64,000 nucleotides of DNA from Nakamurella multipartita DSM 44233 (GCF_000024365.1 NC_013235.1:2294001-2358000); one strand, 5' to 3'; numbered from the stretch's first letter, positions 35,348 through 44,516 are shown. A program made the numbers and translations. Notes: generated by a model from the sequence alone, not told the origin.

Positions 35348-36151
35348 ATGGATACCACCCGCCTCGCCGGCAAGAACGTGCTCATCACCGGTGGCGCACA
35401 GGGCATGGGCGCCGCCGTCGCCCACTACTACGCCGAGCAGGGCGCCAAGGTGTGCGTGGGGGACGTCAACGTGGACGGCGTCGCCCAGGTCGCGGATGAG
35501 ATCACCGCCAAGGGCGGCACGGCCACCTTCGTCAAGCTCGACGTGACCAGCGAGCAGGACGCGGCTGCCGCCGTCGCGCACACGGTCGAACAGTTCGGCA
35601 GCATCAACGTGCTGCTGAACAACGCGGGCATCAACAAGCCCTTGTTCTTCCTCGACATCACCCGCGAGAACTGGCAGCGCATCATGGATGTCAACGCCTG
35701 GGGGACGATGAACTGCATGCAGGCGGCGGCCCGCCAGATGAAGGCGCAGGGCCGGCAGGACTACCCCTACAAGATCATCAACGTCGGTTCGATCCTGTCC
35801 CGGGACGTCTTTGACGACGTGGTTGTCTACGGCGCGTCCAAGCATGCGGTGCTGGCCCTGATCAAGGGCGGGGCCAAGGCGCTGATCGAACACAACATCA
35901 CCGTCAACGGGTACGGCCCGGGGGTGGTGCGCACGGAGCTGTGGGAGCAACTGGACAAGGACCTGGTGGCGATCGGCAAGTTCGACGCGCCGGGTAAGTC
36001 CATGGACCAGCTGGCCGAGACGATGATCTTGATGAAGCGCTACTCCTACCCCAAGGACGTCGTGGGCACGGCGGCCTTCCTGGCCAGCCCGGAGAGCGAC
36101 TACATGACCGGTCAGCTGCTGATGATCGACGGCGGCATGGTGATCCAGTGA
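35348..36151 (+). CDS. Short-chain dehydrogenase/reductase
   Basis: A 267-residue NAD(P)-dependent SDR. GGAAAGG precedes the ATG. The cofactor loop is TGGAQGMG (14-21), and D39 (VGDVN) suggests NAD. NNAG is present, and the catalytic residues are S148, Y161 and K165 (VVYGASK). C-terminal IDGG. It resembles butanediol/acetoin and polyol dehydrogenases. It lies between the M24-like protein and an aldehyde dehydrogenase and probably oxidises an alcohol intermediate of this pathway. Its stop overlaps the next start (GTGA). Confidence 0.93.
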   Translation: MDTTRLAGKNVLITGGAQGMGAAVAHYYAEQGAKVCVGDVNVDGVAQVADEITAKGGTATFVKLDVTSEQDAAAAVAHTVEQFGSINVLLNNAGINKPLFFLDITRENWQRIMDVNAWGTMNCMQAAARQMKAQGRQDYPYKIINVGSILSRDVFDDVVVYGASKHAVLALIKGGAKALIEHNITVNGYGPGVVRTELWEQLDKDLVAIGKFDAPGKSMDQLAETMILMKRYSYPKDVVGTAAFLASPESDYMTGQLLMIDGGMVIQ

Positions 36152-37608
36152 CCGCACCACCGACCGTCGAGATCGTCGGCGGCGTGGAAGTTCCCACCGG
36201 TTTGTTCATCGGGGGGCAGTGGATTCCGGGCGAGCGGACGCTGGATGTCCGCGACCCGGCCGCGGACCGCCGGTTGTCCGGGGTGGCCGACGCCGGCGTG
36301 ACCGACGCCCTGGACGCGGTCTCCGCCGCGCACGCGGCGTTCGGGCCGTGGGCGAGCGCGGCCCTACGGACCAGAGCGGAGATCCTGCGCCGGGCCTTCG
36401 AGATCATGACCGCCGAACTGGACGAGTGCGCGCGGCTGATCGTGCTGGAGAACGGCAAGTCCTGGGCCGACGCCCGCGGGGAGGCGGCCTACGCCGCCGA
36501 GTTCTTCCGCTGGTTCAGCGAGGAGGCCTGCCGGGTGCCGGGTGACTTCCGGATGGCGCCGGCCGGCGACAAGACCATCGTGGTCGACCACCGGCCGGTG
36601 GGGGTGGCCTACCTGATCACCCCGTGGAACTTTCCGGCCGCCATGGCCACCCGCAAGCTGGCTCCGGCGCTGGCCGCCGGCTGTACCGCGGTGCTCAAGC
36701 CGGCCGGGGAAACCCCGCTCACCGCACTGTGGGTCGCGCGAGTACTGCAACGAGCCGGTGTGCCCGACGGGGTGGTCAACGTGATCGCGACCTCCCGGCC
36801 GGGACCGGTCTCGGAGTTGGTGCTGGCCGACCGGCGGGTCGGTGCGCTCTCGTTCACCGGATCGACGCCGGTCGGCAAGATCCTGCTCGGCCAGACCGCT
36901 CGGCGCGCCTTGCCCTCGTCGATGGAACTGGGTGGCAACGCGCCCCTGCTGGTGCTCGAAGGGGCCGATGTGCAGGACGCCGTGGCCGGCGCGATGGTGG
37001 CCAAGATGCGCAACGGCGGCAGCGCCTGCACGGCGGCCAACCGGTTCTACGTCCACGAGTCGCTGGTCACCGAGTTCGCCGATGCGTTCGAAAAGGCCTT
37101 GAGCACACTGTCGATCGGTTCCGGCCTGGACCCGGCGAACGACCTGGGCGCGCTGGTCAGCGTGCGCGAGCGGGACAAGGTACTCGACCTGGTCCGGCGG
37201 GCCGAGCAGGAGGGCGGCCGCCCATCGGCCTCGGGTACGGCGCCGACCACGGGTGCGTTCCTGTCGCCGTACGTGGTGCGTGGCGTACGGCACGGGCAGA
37301 CGCTGACCCGCGAGGAGATTTTCGGTCCGGTGGCGCCGATCGTCACGGTGGACAGCACCGACCAGGCGATCGCGATGGCCAACGACACCGACTACGGGCT
37401 CATCTCCTACGTTTTCGCCAAGGACCGGGCCGAGGGCATCTCGGTGGCCCGGCGGCTGGAGTCGGCCATGGTCGCGGTGAACCGCGGCGTGGCCTCGGAT
37501 CCGGCCGCTCCGTTCGGCGGGATGAAGGAGTCAGGCCTGGGCCGGGAGGGCGGCTTCGCGGGGATCCACGAGTTCCTGGAAACCCAGTACATTGCCGTCG
37601 ATCTCTGA
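36148..37608 (+). CDS. NAD(P)-dependent aldehyde dehydrogenase (succinate-semialdehyde type)
   Basis: A 486-residue ALDH. The oxyanion Asn is in TPWNFP. E260 (SSMELGGNAP) is the general base and C294 (NGGSACTAANRF) the nucleophile. SFTGSTPVGK is the cofactor turn. The order of motifs and the C-terminal GGMKESGLGREGG place it near succinate-semialdehyde dehydrogenases, but substrate cannot be set from sequence. GTG start overlapping the SDR stop. The next gene begins close to or inside its end. Confidence 0.93.
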   Translation: MTAPPTVEIVGGVEVPTGLFIGGQWIPGERTLDVRDPAADRRLSGVADAGVTDALDAVSAAHAAFGPWASAALRTRAEILRRAFEIMTAELDECARLIVLENGKSWADARGEAAYAAEFFRWFSEEACRVPGDFRMAPAGDKTIVVDHRPVGVAYLITPWNFPAAMATRKLAPALAAGCTAVLKPAGETPLTALWVARVLQRAGVPDGVVNVIATSRPGPVSELVLADRRVGALSFTGSTPVGKILLGQTARRALPSSMELGGNAPLLVLEGADVQDAVAGAMVAKMRNGGSACTAANRFYVHESLVTEFADAFEKALSTLSIGSGLDPANDLGALVSVRERDKVLDLVRRAEQEGGRPSASGTAPTTGAFLSPYVVRGVRHGQTLTREEIFGPVAPIVTVDSTDQAIAMANDTDYGLISYVFAKDRAEGISVARRLESAMVAVNRGVASDPAAPFGGMKESGLGREGGFAGIHEFLETQYIAVDL

Positions 37609-38206
37609 TCAGCCGGGGACCGGGGAGGTCCCCGGTCCCGGGTTGCCGGGACTGACCGGCCTGGACCACATCGGTGTCACTGTGCCCGATCTCGAGGCGG
37701 CCCGGCGGTTCTTCGTCGACGTGCTTGGCTGCGAGTTCCTCTACGCCCTCGGACCCAAGCGCGACCCGACCGGTGACTGGATGCAGCGCACCCTGAACGT
37801 GCATCCCCGGGCCACCATCGACCAGATCTACTTCTTCCGGTGCGGGGGCCAGGCCGTCTTCGAGGTGTTCGAGTACTCGGCGCCGGACCAGCACACCGAC
37901 TGGCCCCGTAACAGCGACCTGGGCGGCCACCACGTGGCCCTGTATGTGACCGATCTGGACGCCGCCGTCGAGTTTCTGCGGGGGCGGCCCGAGGTCACGG
38001 TGCTCGGTGAGCCCGTGGTCAGCTCGGGCCATCACCTGGGCCAGCGCTGGATCTATTTCCTTTCCCCCTGGGGCATGCAGTTCGAGCTGGTGTCCTACCC
38101 GCAGGGCAAGGCCTTCTTCCGCCGGCCGGCGGCCGAGGCTTCCGCCCCGGGCGCACCGCCGCCGCGGGATCCCGATCGCAAGGACAGTGATGACGGCACG
38201 ACATGA
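37592..38206 (+). CDS. VOC-superfamily protein (glyoxalase/extradiol dioxygenase fold)
   Basis: Up to 204 residues. The start is uncertain. TTG 37592 would overlap the aldehyde dehydrogenase by 17 bases and has no ribosome site. TTG 37643 follows GGGGAGG and gives 187 residues. Two beta-alpha-beta modules are visible: LDHIGVTVPDLEAARRFFVD (metal His) and HHVALYVTDLDAAVEFL (second His), ending with MQFELVSYP (metal Glu). The H-H-E set fits a metal-dependent VOC enzyme. Reaction unknown; possibly a lyase or isomerase of the same pathway. Confidence 0.8.
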   Translation: MPSISDQPGTGEVPGPGLPGLTGLDHIGVTVPDLEAARRFFVDVLGCEFLYALGPKRDPTGDWMQRTLNVHPRATIDQIYFFRCGGQAVFEVFEYSAPDQHTDWPRNSDLGGHHVALYVTDLDAAVEFLRGRPEVTVLGEPVVSSGHHLGQRWIYFLSPWGMQFELVSYPQGKAFFRRPAAEASAPGAPPPRDPDRKDSDDGTT

Positions 38207-40370
38207 TTTGACCCCGGCCGCGCCGTGGACCGAGATCGAAGTCACGGACGCGGACTGGGAGGCCGCGGATCCCGACCTGCTCACGGCCATGTACAGCCAG
38301 CTGGTGCTCATCCGGACGTTCGAGGAGACCGTGCTCGAGCTGTCGGCGGCCGGGCTGATCCACGGGCCGGCCCATTCCAGCATCGGCCAGGAGGGCGGCG
38401 CGGTCGGTTCGACGATCGGGCTGACCAGTCAGGACACGGTCAACGGCACGCATCGAGGCCACCACCAGTTCCTGGCCAAGGTGCTCGGCCACCTGGCCCC
38501 GGCCGGCATCGACCCGCGCGCGCCGATCCCGACCGACGTGCGCGCCGAGCTGCTCCGCACCCTGGCCGAAATCTGCGGCTTGGAAAGGGGTTTCAGTCAC
38601 GGCCGGGGCGGCTCGATGCACCTGATGAGCAAGCCGGCCGGGGCGATCGGCACCAACGCCATCGTCGGCGGGGGAGTGCCGCTGGCAGCTGGGTCGGCCT
38701 GGGCGCACCGGCAGGCCGGGACCGATGCGGTGGCCGTCACCTACTTCGGCGACGGCGCCGCCAATATCGGGTCCACGCTGGAGACCTTCAACCTGGCCGC
38801 CGCGTGGAACCTGCCGCTGTGCTTCTTCATCGAGAACAACCGCTACGCCGTGTCCACCTCGGTGCACGAGGCGACCAAGGAGCCTCGGCTGTCCGCGCGG
38901 GGCCCCGGATTCGGCATCGCCAGCTGGAAGGTCGACGGGATGAACCCGTTCGCGGTCTTCCTGACCATGCAGGAGGCGTTGGCGCACATGCGGTCCGGGC
39001 GCGGCCCGACGGTGATCGAGGCCGACGTGTACCGGTTCTTCCACCAGAACGGCGCCTTCCCCGGCAGCGCCTTCGGCTATCGCAGCAAGGCCGAGGAACA
39101 GCAGTGGCGCGAGCGCGACCCGATCGCCCAGGTCGCCGGCCAGCTGGTGCGCCGGCACATCCTCACGCCCGCGGACCTGGACGCCTTCGGTACGCAGGCC
39201 GCGACGGTGCTGGCCGAGCTGGCCGATGTGCTGGTCGAGCCGGTGCCCGGAGGGCGGGCGGGGCAGCGGCGGATCAGGGCGGCCGAGTGGCCGGACCCGG
39301 CATTCGTCGACGTCGGGGTCCGCGGCGACCTGTCCGAGTTCGCCGGCGCACCGCTGGCCGACGTGGACAGCTACGCCGGCTCGCTCCAACCGGACACCGT
39401 CTTCGTCGAGGCCATCGCCGCCGTGCTGGGCCGGCAGCTGGCGACCGATCCGCGCGTCCTGGTGCTGGGGGAGGATGTTCACCGGCTCAACGGCGGCACC
39501 AACGGGGCCACCCGGGGCCTGGCCGAACGCTTTCCCGACCGCATCCTGGGCACCCCCATCAGCGAGAACGCGTTCACCGGACTGGCCGGCGGGATCGCCC
39601 TGGACGGCCGGTTCCGGCCGATCGTCGAGTTCATGTACGCCGACTTCATGTGGGTGGCCGCCGACCAGCTGTTCAACCAGATCGGCAAGGCCCGGCACAT
39701 GTTCGGCGGCGACGACCCCGTTCCCTTCGTGCTGCGCAGCAAGGTGGCCATGGGCACCGGGTACGGCTCCCAGCACTCGATGGACCCGGCCGGCATCTTC
39801 GCCACCGCGGCCGGATGGCGGATCGTCGCACCCTCGACCCCGTTCGACTACGTCGGCCTGATGAACAGCGCCCTGCGCTGCGCGGACCCGGTCCTGGTGC
39901 TCGAACACGTCGATCTGTACCGCAGCACCGGGCCCGGTCCGGTCGACGACCTGGACTACTGCCTGCCGGTCGGCCGGGCAGCGATCCGCCGAGCCGGCAC
40001 GCAGCTCACGGTGCTGACCTACCTAGCGATGACCAACTACGTGCTGACTGCGGTCCAGGACCTGGGCACCGTCGACGCCGAGGTCATCGACCTGCGCTGG
40101 CTGGACCGGGCCAGCATCGACTGGGACACCATCGGCGCCAGCATCCGCAAGACCGGCAACGTGGTGATCGCCGAGCAGGGCGCCCTGGGCACCTCCTACG
40201 GCAGCTGGCTGGGCGATGAGATCCAGCGGCGGTACTTCGACTGGCTCGACCAGCCGGTGCAACGGATCACCGGCGGCGAGGCCTCGCCCAGCATCAGCAA
40301 GGTGCTCGAGCGCGCAGCCATCGCCCAGGACGCCGAGGTCGTGGCCACCCTCACCGAGATCATGAAGTAG
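38190..40370 (+). CDS. Thiamine-dependent dehydrogenase E1, alpha and beta fused
   Basis: A 726-residue protein starting at ATG 38190 (AAGGA upstream), overlapping the VOC gene by 17 bases. The N-terminal half is an E1-alpha, with the TPP motif GDGAANIGSTLETFNLAAAW ending in ENN (about 187-217) and HRGHHQFL. The C-terminal half (from about 400) is an E1-beta: VLVLGEDVHRLNGGTNGATRGL, GTPISENAFTGLAGGIAL, PTGGEASP-like TGGEASPSI. Most relatives use two separate chains. Fused forms exist in acetoin- and branched-chain-type complexes. It should act on a 2-oxoacid or acetoin-like ketone, passing the acyl group to the E2 encoded next. Confidence 0.92.
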   Translation: MTARHDLTPAAPWTEIEVTDADWEAADPDLLTAMYSQLVLIRTFEETVLELSAAGLIHGPAHSSIGQEGGAVGSTIGLTSQDTVNGTHRGHHQFLAKVLGHLAPAGIDPRAPIPTDVRAELLRTLAEICGLERGFSHGRGGSMHLMSKPAGAIGTNAIVGGGVPLAAGSAWAHRQAGTDAVAVTYFGDGAANIGSTLETFNLAAAWNLPLCFFIENNRYAVSTSVHEATKEPRLSARGPGFGIASWKVDGMNPFAVFLTMQEALAHMRSGRGPTVIEADVYRFFHQNGAFPGSAFGYRSKAEEQQWRERDPIAQVAGQLVRRHILTPADLDAFGTQAATVLAELADVLVEPVPGGRAGQRRIRAAEWPDPAFVDVGVRGDLSEFAGAPLADVDSYAGSLQPDTVFVEAIAAVLGRQLATDPRVLVLGEDVHRLNGGTNGATRGLAERFPDRILGTPISENAFTGLAGGIALDGRFRPIVEFMYADFMWVAADQLFNQIGKARHMFGGDDPVPFVLRSKVAMGTGYGSQHSMDPAGIFATAAGWRIVAPSTPFDYVGLMNSALRCADPVLVLEHVDLYRSTGPGPVDDLDYCLPVGRAAIRRAGTQLTVLTYLAMTNYVLTAVQDLGTVDAEVIDLRWLDRASIDWDTIGASIRKTGNVVIAEQGALGTSYGSWLGDEIQRRYFDWLDQPVQRITGGEASPSISKVLERAAIAQDAEVVATLTEIMK

Positions 40371-40380
40371 GGCGACGACG

Positions 40381-41694
40381 ATGGCACACCTGTTGCGCAT
40401 GCCCGAGGTCGCCGCCGGCGGCACCCGCGCCGTGCTGGCCACCTGGTCGGTCGCCGAGAACGCCGCCTACACGGAACGGGACACCCTGGCCGAGATCGAG
40501 ACCGACAAGGCGACCGTTGATCTGGACGCCGACGCGGACGGCGTCGTGCTGCGACTGCTGGTCGCCGCCGGGGCCGAGGTCGGCGTCGGCGACCCGATCG
40601 CGCTGCTCGGCGGCCCGGACGAGCGGGAGGGGGACGTTGCCGCCCTGCTCGCCGGATTCGGTGTGCCCACGAACCCGGCCAGCGGCCCGGGACCGCAGAC
40701 GCGGGCCGAGCCGGACGCGGCCGGGTCGGTCGGGGGCTCGCCAGCGGCCGAGGGCACCTCGCCCGAGGAGGGTCCGGCGCGCCTGTTCGCCAGCCCGCTG
40801 GCCCGAACGCTGGCCCGGGCGGCCGGGCTCGACCTCACGCGTCTGGCACCCGACTCGGGCCCGGGTGGCCGGATCCGCCGGGTCGACGTCCAGGCGGCCC
40901 TGGCCGACCGCGACGGCGCTTCGGAGTCGCGGGCGCCGTCCGGCCCGGGGGACGGGGCCCCGCCGGGCGGCCGGCCGGTGTCCGATGGACGCACCGAGCC
41001 GGTGCCGCCCGGTGCCGGCTTCGTCGACCTGCCGCACTCCCGATCGCGTCGGGCCATCGCCACCCGGTTGACCGAGAGCGCCCGGACGGTGCCGCACTTC
41101 TACCTGGAGGGCACCGCCCGGGTGGACGCGTTGCTAGCCCTCCGGCGCGAGCTCAACGAGGACGCTCCGCGACGGATCTCGATCAACGACCTGATCGTCA
41201 AGGCGGCCGCGCGGGCTCACCGGCTGGTGCCCGAGCTGAACGTGATCTGGACCCCGCAGGCGGTGCGCCGCTTCGACCATGTCGACATCGGGGTGGCGGT
41301 CGCCGCCGAGCGCGGACTGGTCACCCCGACCCTGCGGGGGGTGGACACGCTGTCCATCGGCGCGGTCGCCGAGCAGACCGCCGATCTGATCCGGCGGGCG
41401 GACGCCGGCCGGCTCCGACCCGAGGAACTGACCGGCGGGGCCTTGTGCGTGACCAACCTGGGCATGTTCGGCACCGAGCGGTTCAGCGCGATCATCAACC
41501 CGCCGCAGTCGGCCATCCTGGCGGTCGGCGCGGCCCGCGAGGAGCCGATCGTGGTCGACGGGCGGCTGGCGGTGGGCACCGTGCTGAAGGTGACGGTGTC
41601 GGTGGATCATCGGGCGGTCGACGGCCGGGAGGCGGCCGGCTGGCTGCGGACCTTCCTGGCGATCCTGGAAAAGCCGGTGCGCATCCTGACCTGA
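40381..41694 (+). CDS. Dihydrolipoamide acyltransferase (E2)
   Basis: A 437-residue E2. The lipoyl domain carries K43 in EIETDKATVDL. A peripheral-subunit-binding domain (about 136-178) contains ASPLARTLARAAGLDLTRL and GPGGRIRRVDV. Two Pro/Gly/Ala-rich linkers flank it. The acyltransferase core ends with H410 and D414 in SVDHRAVDG. It lies 10 bases after the E1 gene. No lipoamide dehydrogenase (E3) gene is in the window, so it must use one encoded elsewhere. Last gene of the operon. Confidence 0.93.
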   Translation: MAHLLRMPEVAAGGTRAVLATWSVAENAAYTERDTLAEIETDKATVDLDADADGVVLRLLVAAGAEVGVGDPIALLGGPDEREGDVAALLAGFGVPTNPASGPGPQTRAEPDAAGSVGGSPAAEGTSPEEGPARLFASPLARTLARAAGLDLTRLAPDSGPGGRIRRVDVQAALADRDGASESRAPSGPGDGAPPGGRPVSDGRTEPVPPGAGFVDLPHSRSRRAIATRLTESARTVPHFYLEGTARVDALLALRRELNEDAPRRISINDLIVKAAARAHRLVPELNVIWTPQAVRRFDHVDIGVAVAAERGLVTPTLRGVDTLSIGAVAEQTADLIRRADAGRLRPEELTGGALCVTNLGMFGTERFSAIINPPQSAILAVGAAREEPIVVDGRLAVGTVLKVTVSVDHRAVDGREAAGWLRTFLAILEKPVRILT

Positions 41695-41710
41695 GCCGGT
41701 CGCGGCCTCT

Positions 41711-41768
41711 TCCTGAGCCGGCTCAGGAATGCCGAAGGCCCGATCCGACGGCATGTCGTGATCGGGCC
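41711..41768 (+). terminator. Double hairpin ending the catabolic operon
   Basis: An 18-bp perfect palindrome, TCCTGAGCC-GGCTCAGGA (41711-41728), is followed by GGCCCGATC (41737-41745) pairing with GATCGGGCC (41760-41768). An inner CGAC/GTCG stem extends that second hairpin. Together they make a strong T-poor terminator 16 bases after the E2 stop. Confidence 0.65.
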
Positions 41769-42106
41769 TGCGGGCAGCTCCCGGCGTGGGGCTCGTGTTC
41801 AGTGCGGCATTTCACTGCTTCAACTCACTGCGCAACGCTGACCCGCCTGGCGTGCTGTCGGGGGCGATGGCCGGGTCCGGGCATCGGACCCGATCGCCTC
41901 CTGGCGAATCGGAGCTACATCATGGGGACGGACGAGTCGGGCGGCCGTTGCGTGGTTTCTCGGTCTCGGTTGGGTAAAGCCGGCCGGACCGGGGCGATGG
42001 TGACTGCCCGTGACCTGCCGGTGGCGCTGCGGCCCCGACGCGGCCGTCGGACGACACCCGTTGATCACCGGCCGGCACTTGGCCCCGGGATCGGTGGCCC
42101 CGCCAC

Positions 42107-42112
42107 TACCCT
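42107..42112 (+). promoter_or_regulatory. -10 element TACCCT, leaderless wecA promoter
   Basis: TACCCT ends six bases before the GTG start at 42119, the same spacing as at argS and nucS. No ribosome site precedes the GTG. Confidence 0.5.
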
Positions 42113-42118
42113 GGGCGG

Positions 42119-43294
42119 GTGACGGGCTACACGCTTCCGCTCCCGGAATACGCCTTGGGGTTCGGGGCTGCGGTGGTCGTGACGTTCCTGCTGACCGGGG
42201 TGGTCCGGCTGGTCGCGGTGCGGGTCGGCGCGGTCTCGCCGATCCGGGAGCGCGACGTGCACTCGTTGCCGACGCCGCGGATGGGCGGGCTGGCGGTCTA
42301 CCTGGGCTTCGCCGCGGCCGTGCTGATGGCCCTGCAGCTGCCGGCGTTGGGGGCGGCCTTCTACACCTCCTCCGAGATCGTCGGGGTGCTGGCCGCAGGC
42401 GGCGTCATCTGCCTGGTCGGGGTGATCGACGACCGTTTCGACCTGGATGCGGTGGCCAAACTGGCCGGACAGATCCTGGCCGCGGGCGTCATGGTGATGT
42501 TCGGCGTGCAATGGCAGGTGCTGTGGTTGCCCAGCAGCGGACCGTCCGGCGGCAGCCTGGTCAGCCTGGACCAGACGCAGGGCATCGTGCTGACCGTGCT
42601 GCTGACCGTCGTGCTGACCAACGCGATGAACTTCATCGACGGGCTCGACGGCCTGCTCGCCGGGGTCGCCGCGATCAGCGCGTTCGCCCTGTTCATCTTC
42701 TCCGCGCGACAACTGGTGCTCTCCGGCGACGACGCGTCTGCCTCCCAGCCGCCGCTGATCGCCGCCGCCCTGCTCGGGGCCTGCATCGGATTCCTGCCGC
42801 ACAACTTCTCGCCGGCCCGGATCTTCATGGGCGATTCCGGATCCATGTTCATCGGGCTGGCCATGGCCGGCGCGACCATCAGCGCCGGCGGCAAGCTGGA
42901 TCCGTCCTCGTTCGGTCCGCGGTCCACCATCGCCCTGCTGGCCCCGCTGATCGTGGCGCTAGCCGTGGTGTTCATCCCGGTATTGGATTTCCTGCTCGCG
43001 GTGATCCGGCGGACCAAGGAGGGGCGGCACCCGTTCAGCGCGGACAACCGGCATCTGCACCACCGCATGCTGGCCATTGGCCACACCCACCGGCAGGCGG
43101 TGCTCATCTTCTACTACTGGGCGTTCGCGTTGGCCGCGGCCGCGGTGGCGCTGAGCTTCGTCAGCTGGCAGGTCGCCATCATCCCCACCGCCGTGCTGTT
43201 CCTGGTGGGACTGATGTTCTCGGTGTGGCCCAGGGTGCGGGCCGGGCGGTTGGCCCGGCGCGAACGGGACCGGATTCCTGCCACACTGCCTTGA
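42119..43294 (+). CDS. wecA: Undecaprenyl-phosphate GlcNAc-1-phosphate transferase
   Basis: A 391-residue polytopic enzyme that loads a sugar phosphate on the lipid carrier, the first step of arabinogalactan-type or related cell-wall polymer synthesis. Motifs of the MraY/WecA family: PTPRMGGLAVY, the Asp pair VGVIDDRFDLDA, NAMNFIDGLDGLLAG, FMGDSGSMFIG, and the cytoplasmic HLHHRML. About eleven hydrophobic helices. It stands directly upstream of the ATP synthase locus, as in mycobacteria (Rv1302). Confidence 0.92.
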   Translation: MTGYTLPLPEYALGFGAAVVVTFLLTGVVRLVAVRVGAVSPIRERDVHSLPTPRMGGLAVYLGFAAAVLMALQLPALGAAFYTSSEIVGVLAAGGVICLVGVIDDRFDLDAVAKLAGQILAAGVMVMFGVQWQVLWLPSSGPSGGSLVSLDQTQGIVLTVLLTVVLTNAMNFIDGLDGLLAGVAAISAFALFIFSARQLVLSGDDASASQPPLIAAALLGACIGFLPHNFSPARIFMGDSGSMFIGLAMAGATISAGGKLDPSSFGPRSTIALLAPLIVALAVVFIPVLDFLLAVIRRTKEGRHPFSADNRHLHHRMLAIGHTHRQAVLIFYYWAFALAAAAVALSFVSWQVAIIPTAVLFLVGLMFSVWPRVRAGRLARRERDRIPATLP

Positions 43295-43348
43295 GTGCCC
43301 TGACCGCCGGCACCGCCCGACCGCGCCGGCCCCGCCCGACCGCCATGA

Positions 43349-43894
43349 GTGCCTGACCGTCCCGATCAGGACCCGACCGGAACCCGAAGTGACGTGACGC
43401 AACCAGACCAGCCGCCCCCGCCCGAACAGGCCCGTCCCCAGGTCGACCTGTCCGAGCACATCAAGGCCGCCGCGGCCATCGCCGACCGGAGCCGCTCGGC
43501 CGGCGCCTGGTCCCTGGCCCACCTGCGGTTGTGCCTGATCGCCCTGATCAGCGGCGGGCTCGTGCTGGGCGTGGTCGGCGCCCTGGTCGACGGGTGGGGC
43601 GCCGTGTTGGGTGTGCTGATCGGCACCGTCATCGTCGGCGCCTTCTTCACCTTCTCGGCGGTGGTCATCGCCTGGGTGGGCAAGACCAACCCGAATACGG
43701 TGATGATCGCGGCCCTTTTCGCTTACGTGATCAAGGTCTTCGTGCTGGCGTTGATCCTGATGACGATGCCCATCGACGGGCCGGTCAGCGTGCGCTGGAT
43801 GGCCGGCGCGATCGGTTTGGGGGTGTTCCTGTGGCTCGCGGCACACATGCGGTATGTCTGGACATTGAAGCTCTACTACGTCGACCCGAAGTAA
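43349..43894 (+). CDS. AtpI-like membrane protein (Rv1303-type)
   Basis: Up to 181 residues; GTG 43349, or GTG 43394 giving 166 residues. Neither has a strong ribosome site. A Pro-rich hydrophilic N-terminus of about 50 residues is followed by four transmembrane helices, with the charged motif WVGKTNPNTVMIAALFAYVIKV-like core (split by helices 2-3). It is the counterpart of the small gene between wecA and atpB in mycobacteria, thought to assist assembly of the ATP synthase c-ring. Confidence 0.75.
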   Translation: MPDRPDQDPTGTRSDVTQPDQPPPPEQARPQVDLSEHIKAAAAIADRSRSAGAWSLAHLRLCLIALISGGLVLGVVGALVDGWGAVLGVLIGTVIVGAFFTFSAVVIAWVGKTNPNTVMIAALFAYVIKVFVLALILMTMPIDGPVSVRWMAGAIGLGVFLWLAAHMRYVWTLKLYYVDPK

Positions 43895-44016
43895 CCGCAG
43901 CGTTGCCCGTCGGGAGGTCTTCGGATCGGCAAACCTGCAGGCCACAAGGTTGCGAAAGCGTTGCGCCGGTCGGCACGCCGGGTTCCCCGGGTGCGGCGCC
44001 GCCCCTAGGCAACTGA

Positions 44017-44022
44017 TAAGGT
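44017..44022 (+). promoter_or_regulatory. Extended -10 TG-A-TAAGGT before the ATP synthase genes
   Basis: TGATAAGGT (TAAGGT at 44017-44022) lies 10 bases before the ATG at 44033, so the leader would be only a few bases. The TG dinucleotide one base upstream makes it an extended -10, which explains the lack of a clear -35. Confidence 0.45.
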
Positions 44023-44032
44023 CCGGGGCGCC

Positions 44033-44425
44033 ATGAAGATGTTTCCCCGGGCCAAGCCCCCATCGCCGGGAGCGGACGAAGGATGGGCCGTGCTCGGCAG
44101 CCTGATCTCCGGGCTGATCCTGTTCGGCGGTCTTGGGCTGATCTTGGACCACTGGTGGGGCATACGGGTGATGGCGCCGGTCGGCGCGATCCTCGGCATG
44201 GCGTTGGGCATCTATGCGGTGGTCATGCGGCACGGTCATCGTGTCGGCACCGACGAGGTGTCCGGTGATCTGACTTCGTCCGCGCAGGCGAGCGCGGACG
44301 CGGCCCGTGCACTACGAGAAGCGAAGACGGCGAACCGAATGAGAGCGATGCGCACGACCGGGTCCCCGGCCCGGGAGCGCGTCTCCTCCTCGGTCGACCC
44401 GCGAAGGGAAAGGGAGACCGCGTGA
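44033..44425 (+). CDS. AtpZ/AtpI-family protein
   Basis: A 130-residue protein with two transmembrane helices. GWAVLGSLISGLILFGGLGL (about 17-36) is followed by LDHWWG and the second helix (about 47-64); GxG-rich helix-DHWWG is the AtpZ/AtpI pattern. A charged cytoplasmic tail of about 65 residues follows. Encoded just upstream of atpB and probably the first gene of the main atp transcript. Confidence 0.75.
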   Translation: MKMFPRAKPPSPGADEGWAVLGSLISGLILFGGLGLILDHWWGIRVMAPVGAILGMALGIYAVVMRHGHRVGTDEVSGDLTSSAQASADAARALREAKTANRMRAMRTTGSPARERVSSSVDPRRERETA

Positions 44426-44516
44426 GCGAGCCTCGGCGAGCGAACCATGAGCTCAGTCGCCGGTGTGCCCAGCCAGTTGGCCGCATTCGTCCGGCCACCT
44501 CGAAGGGGGCGGCGGC

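Larger units (their letters stand above)
41695..42118. other. Gap between the catabolic operon and wecA
   Basis: 424 bases. It holds the two terminator hairpins (listed separately) and, at its end, the wecA promoter. I see no gene in it. Confidence 0.5.

Noticed and set aside
38019-39908. 629-codon minus-strand frame opposite the fused E1 gene
   Set aside because: Antisense shadow caused by high third-position GC; no recognisable motifs, while the plus strand is an unmistakable E1.
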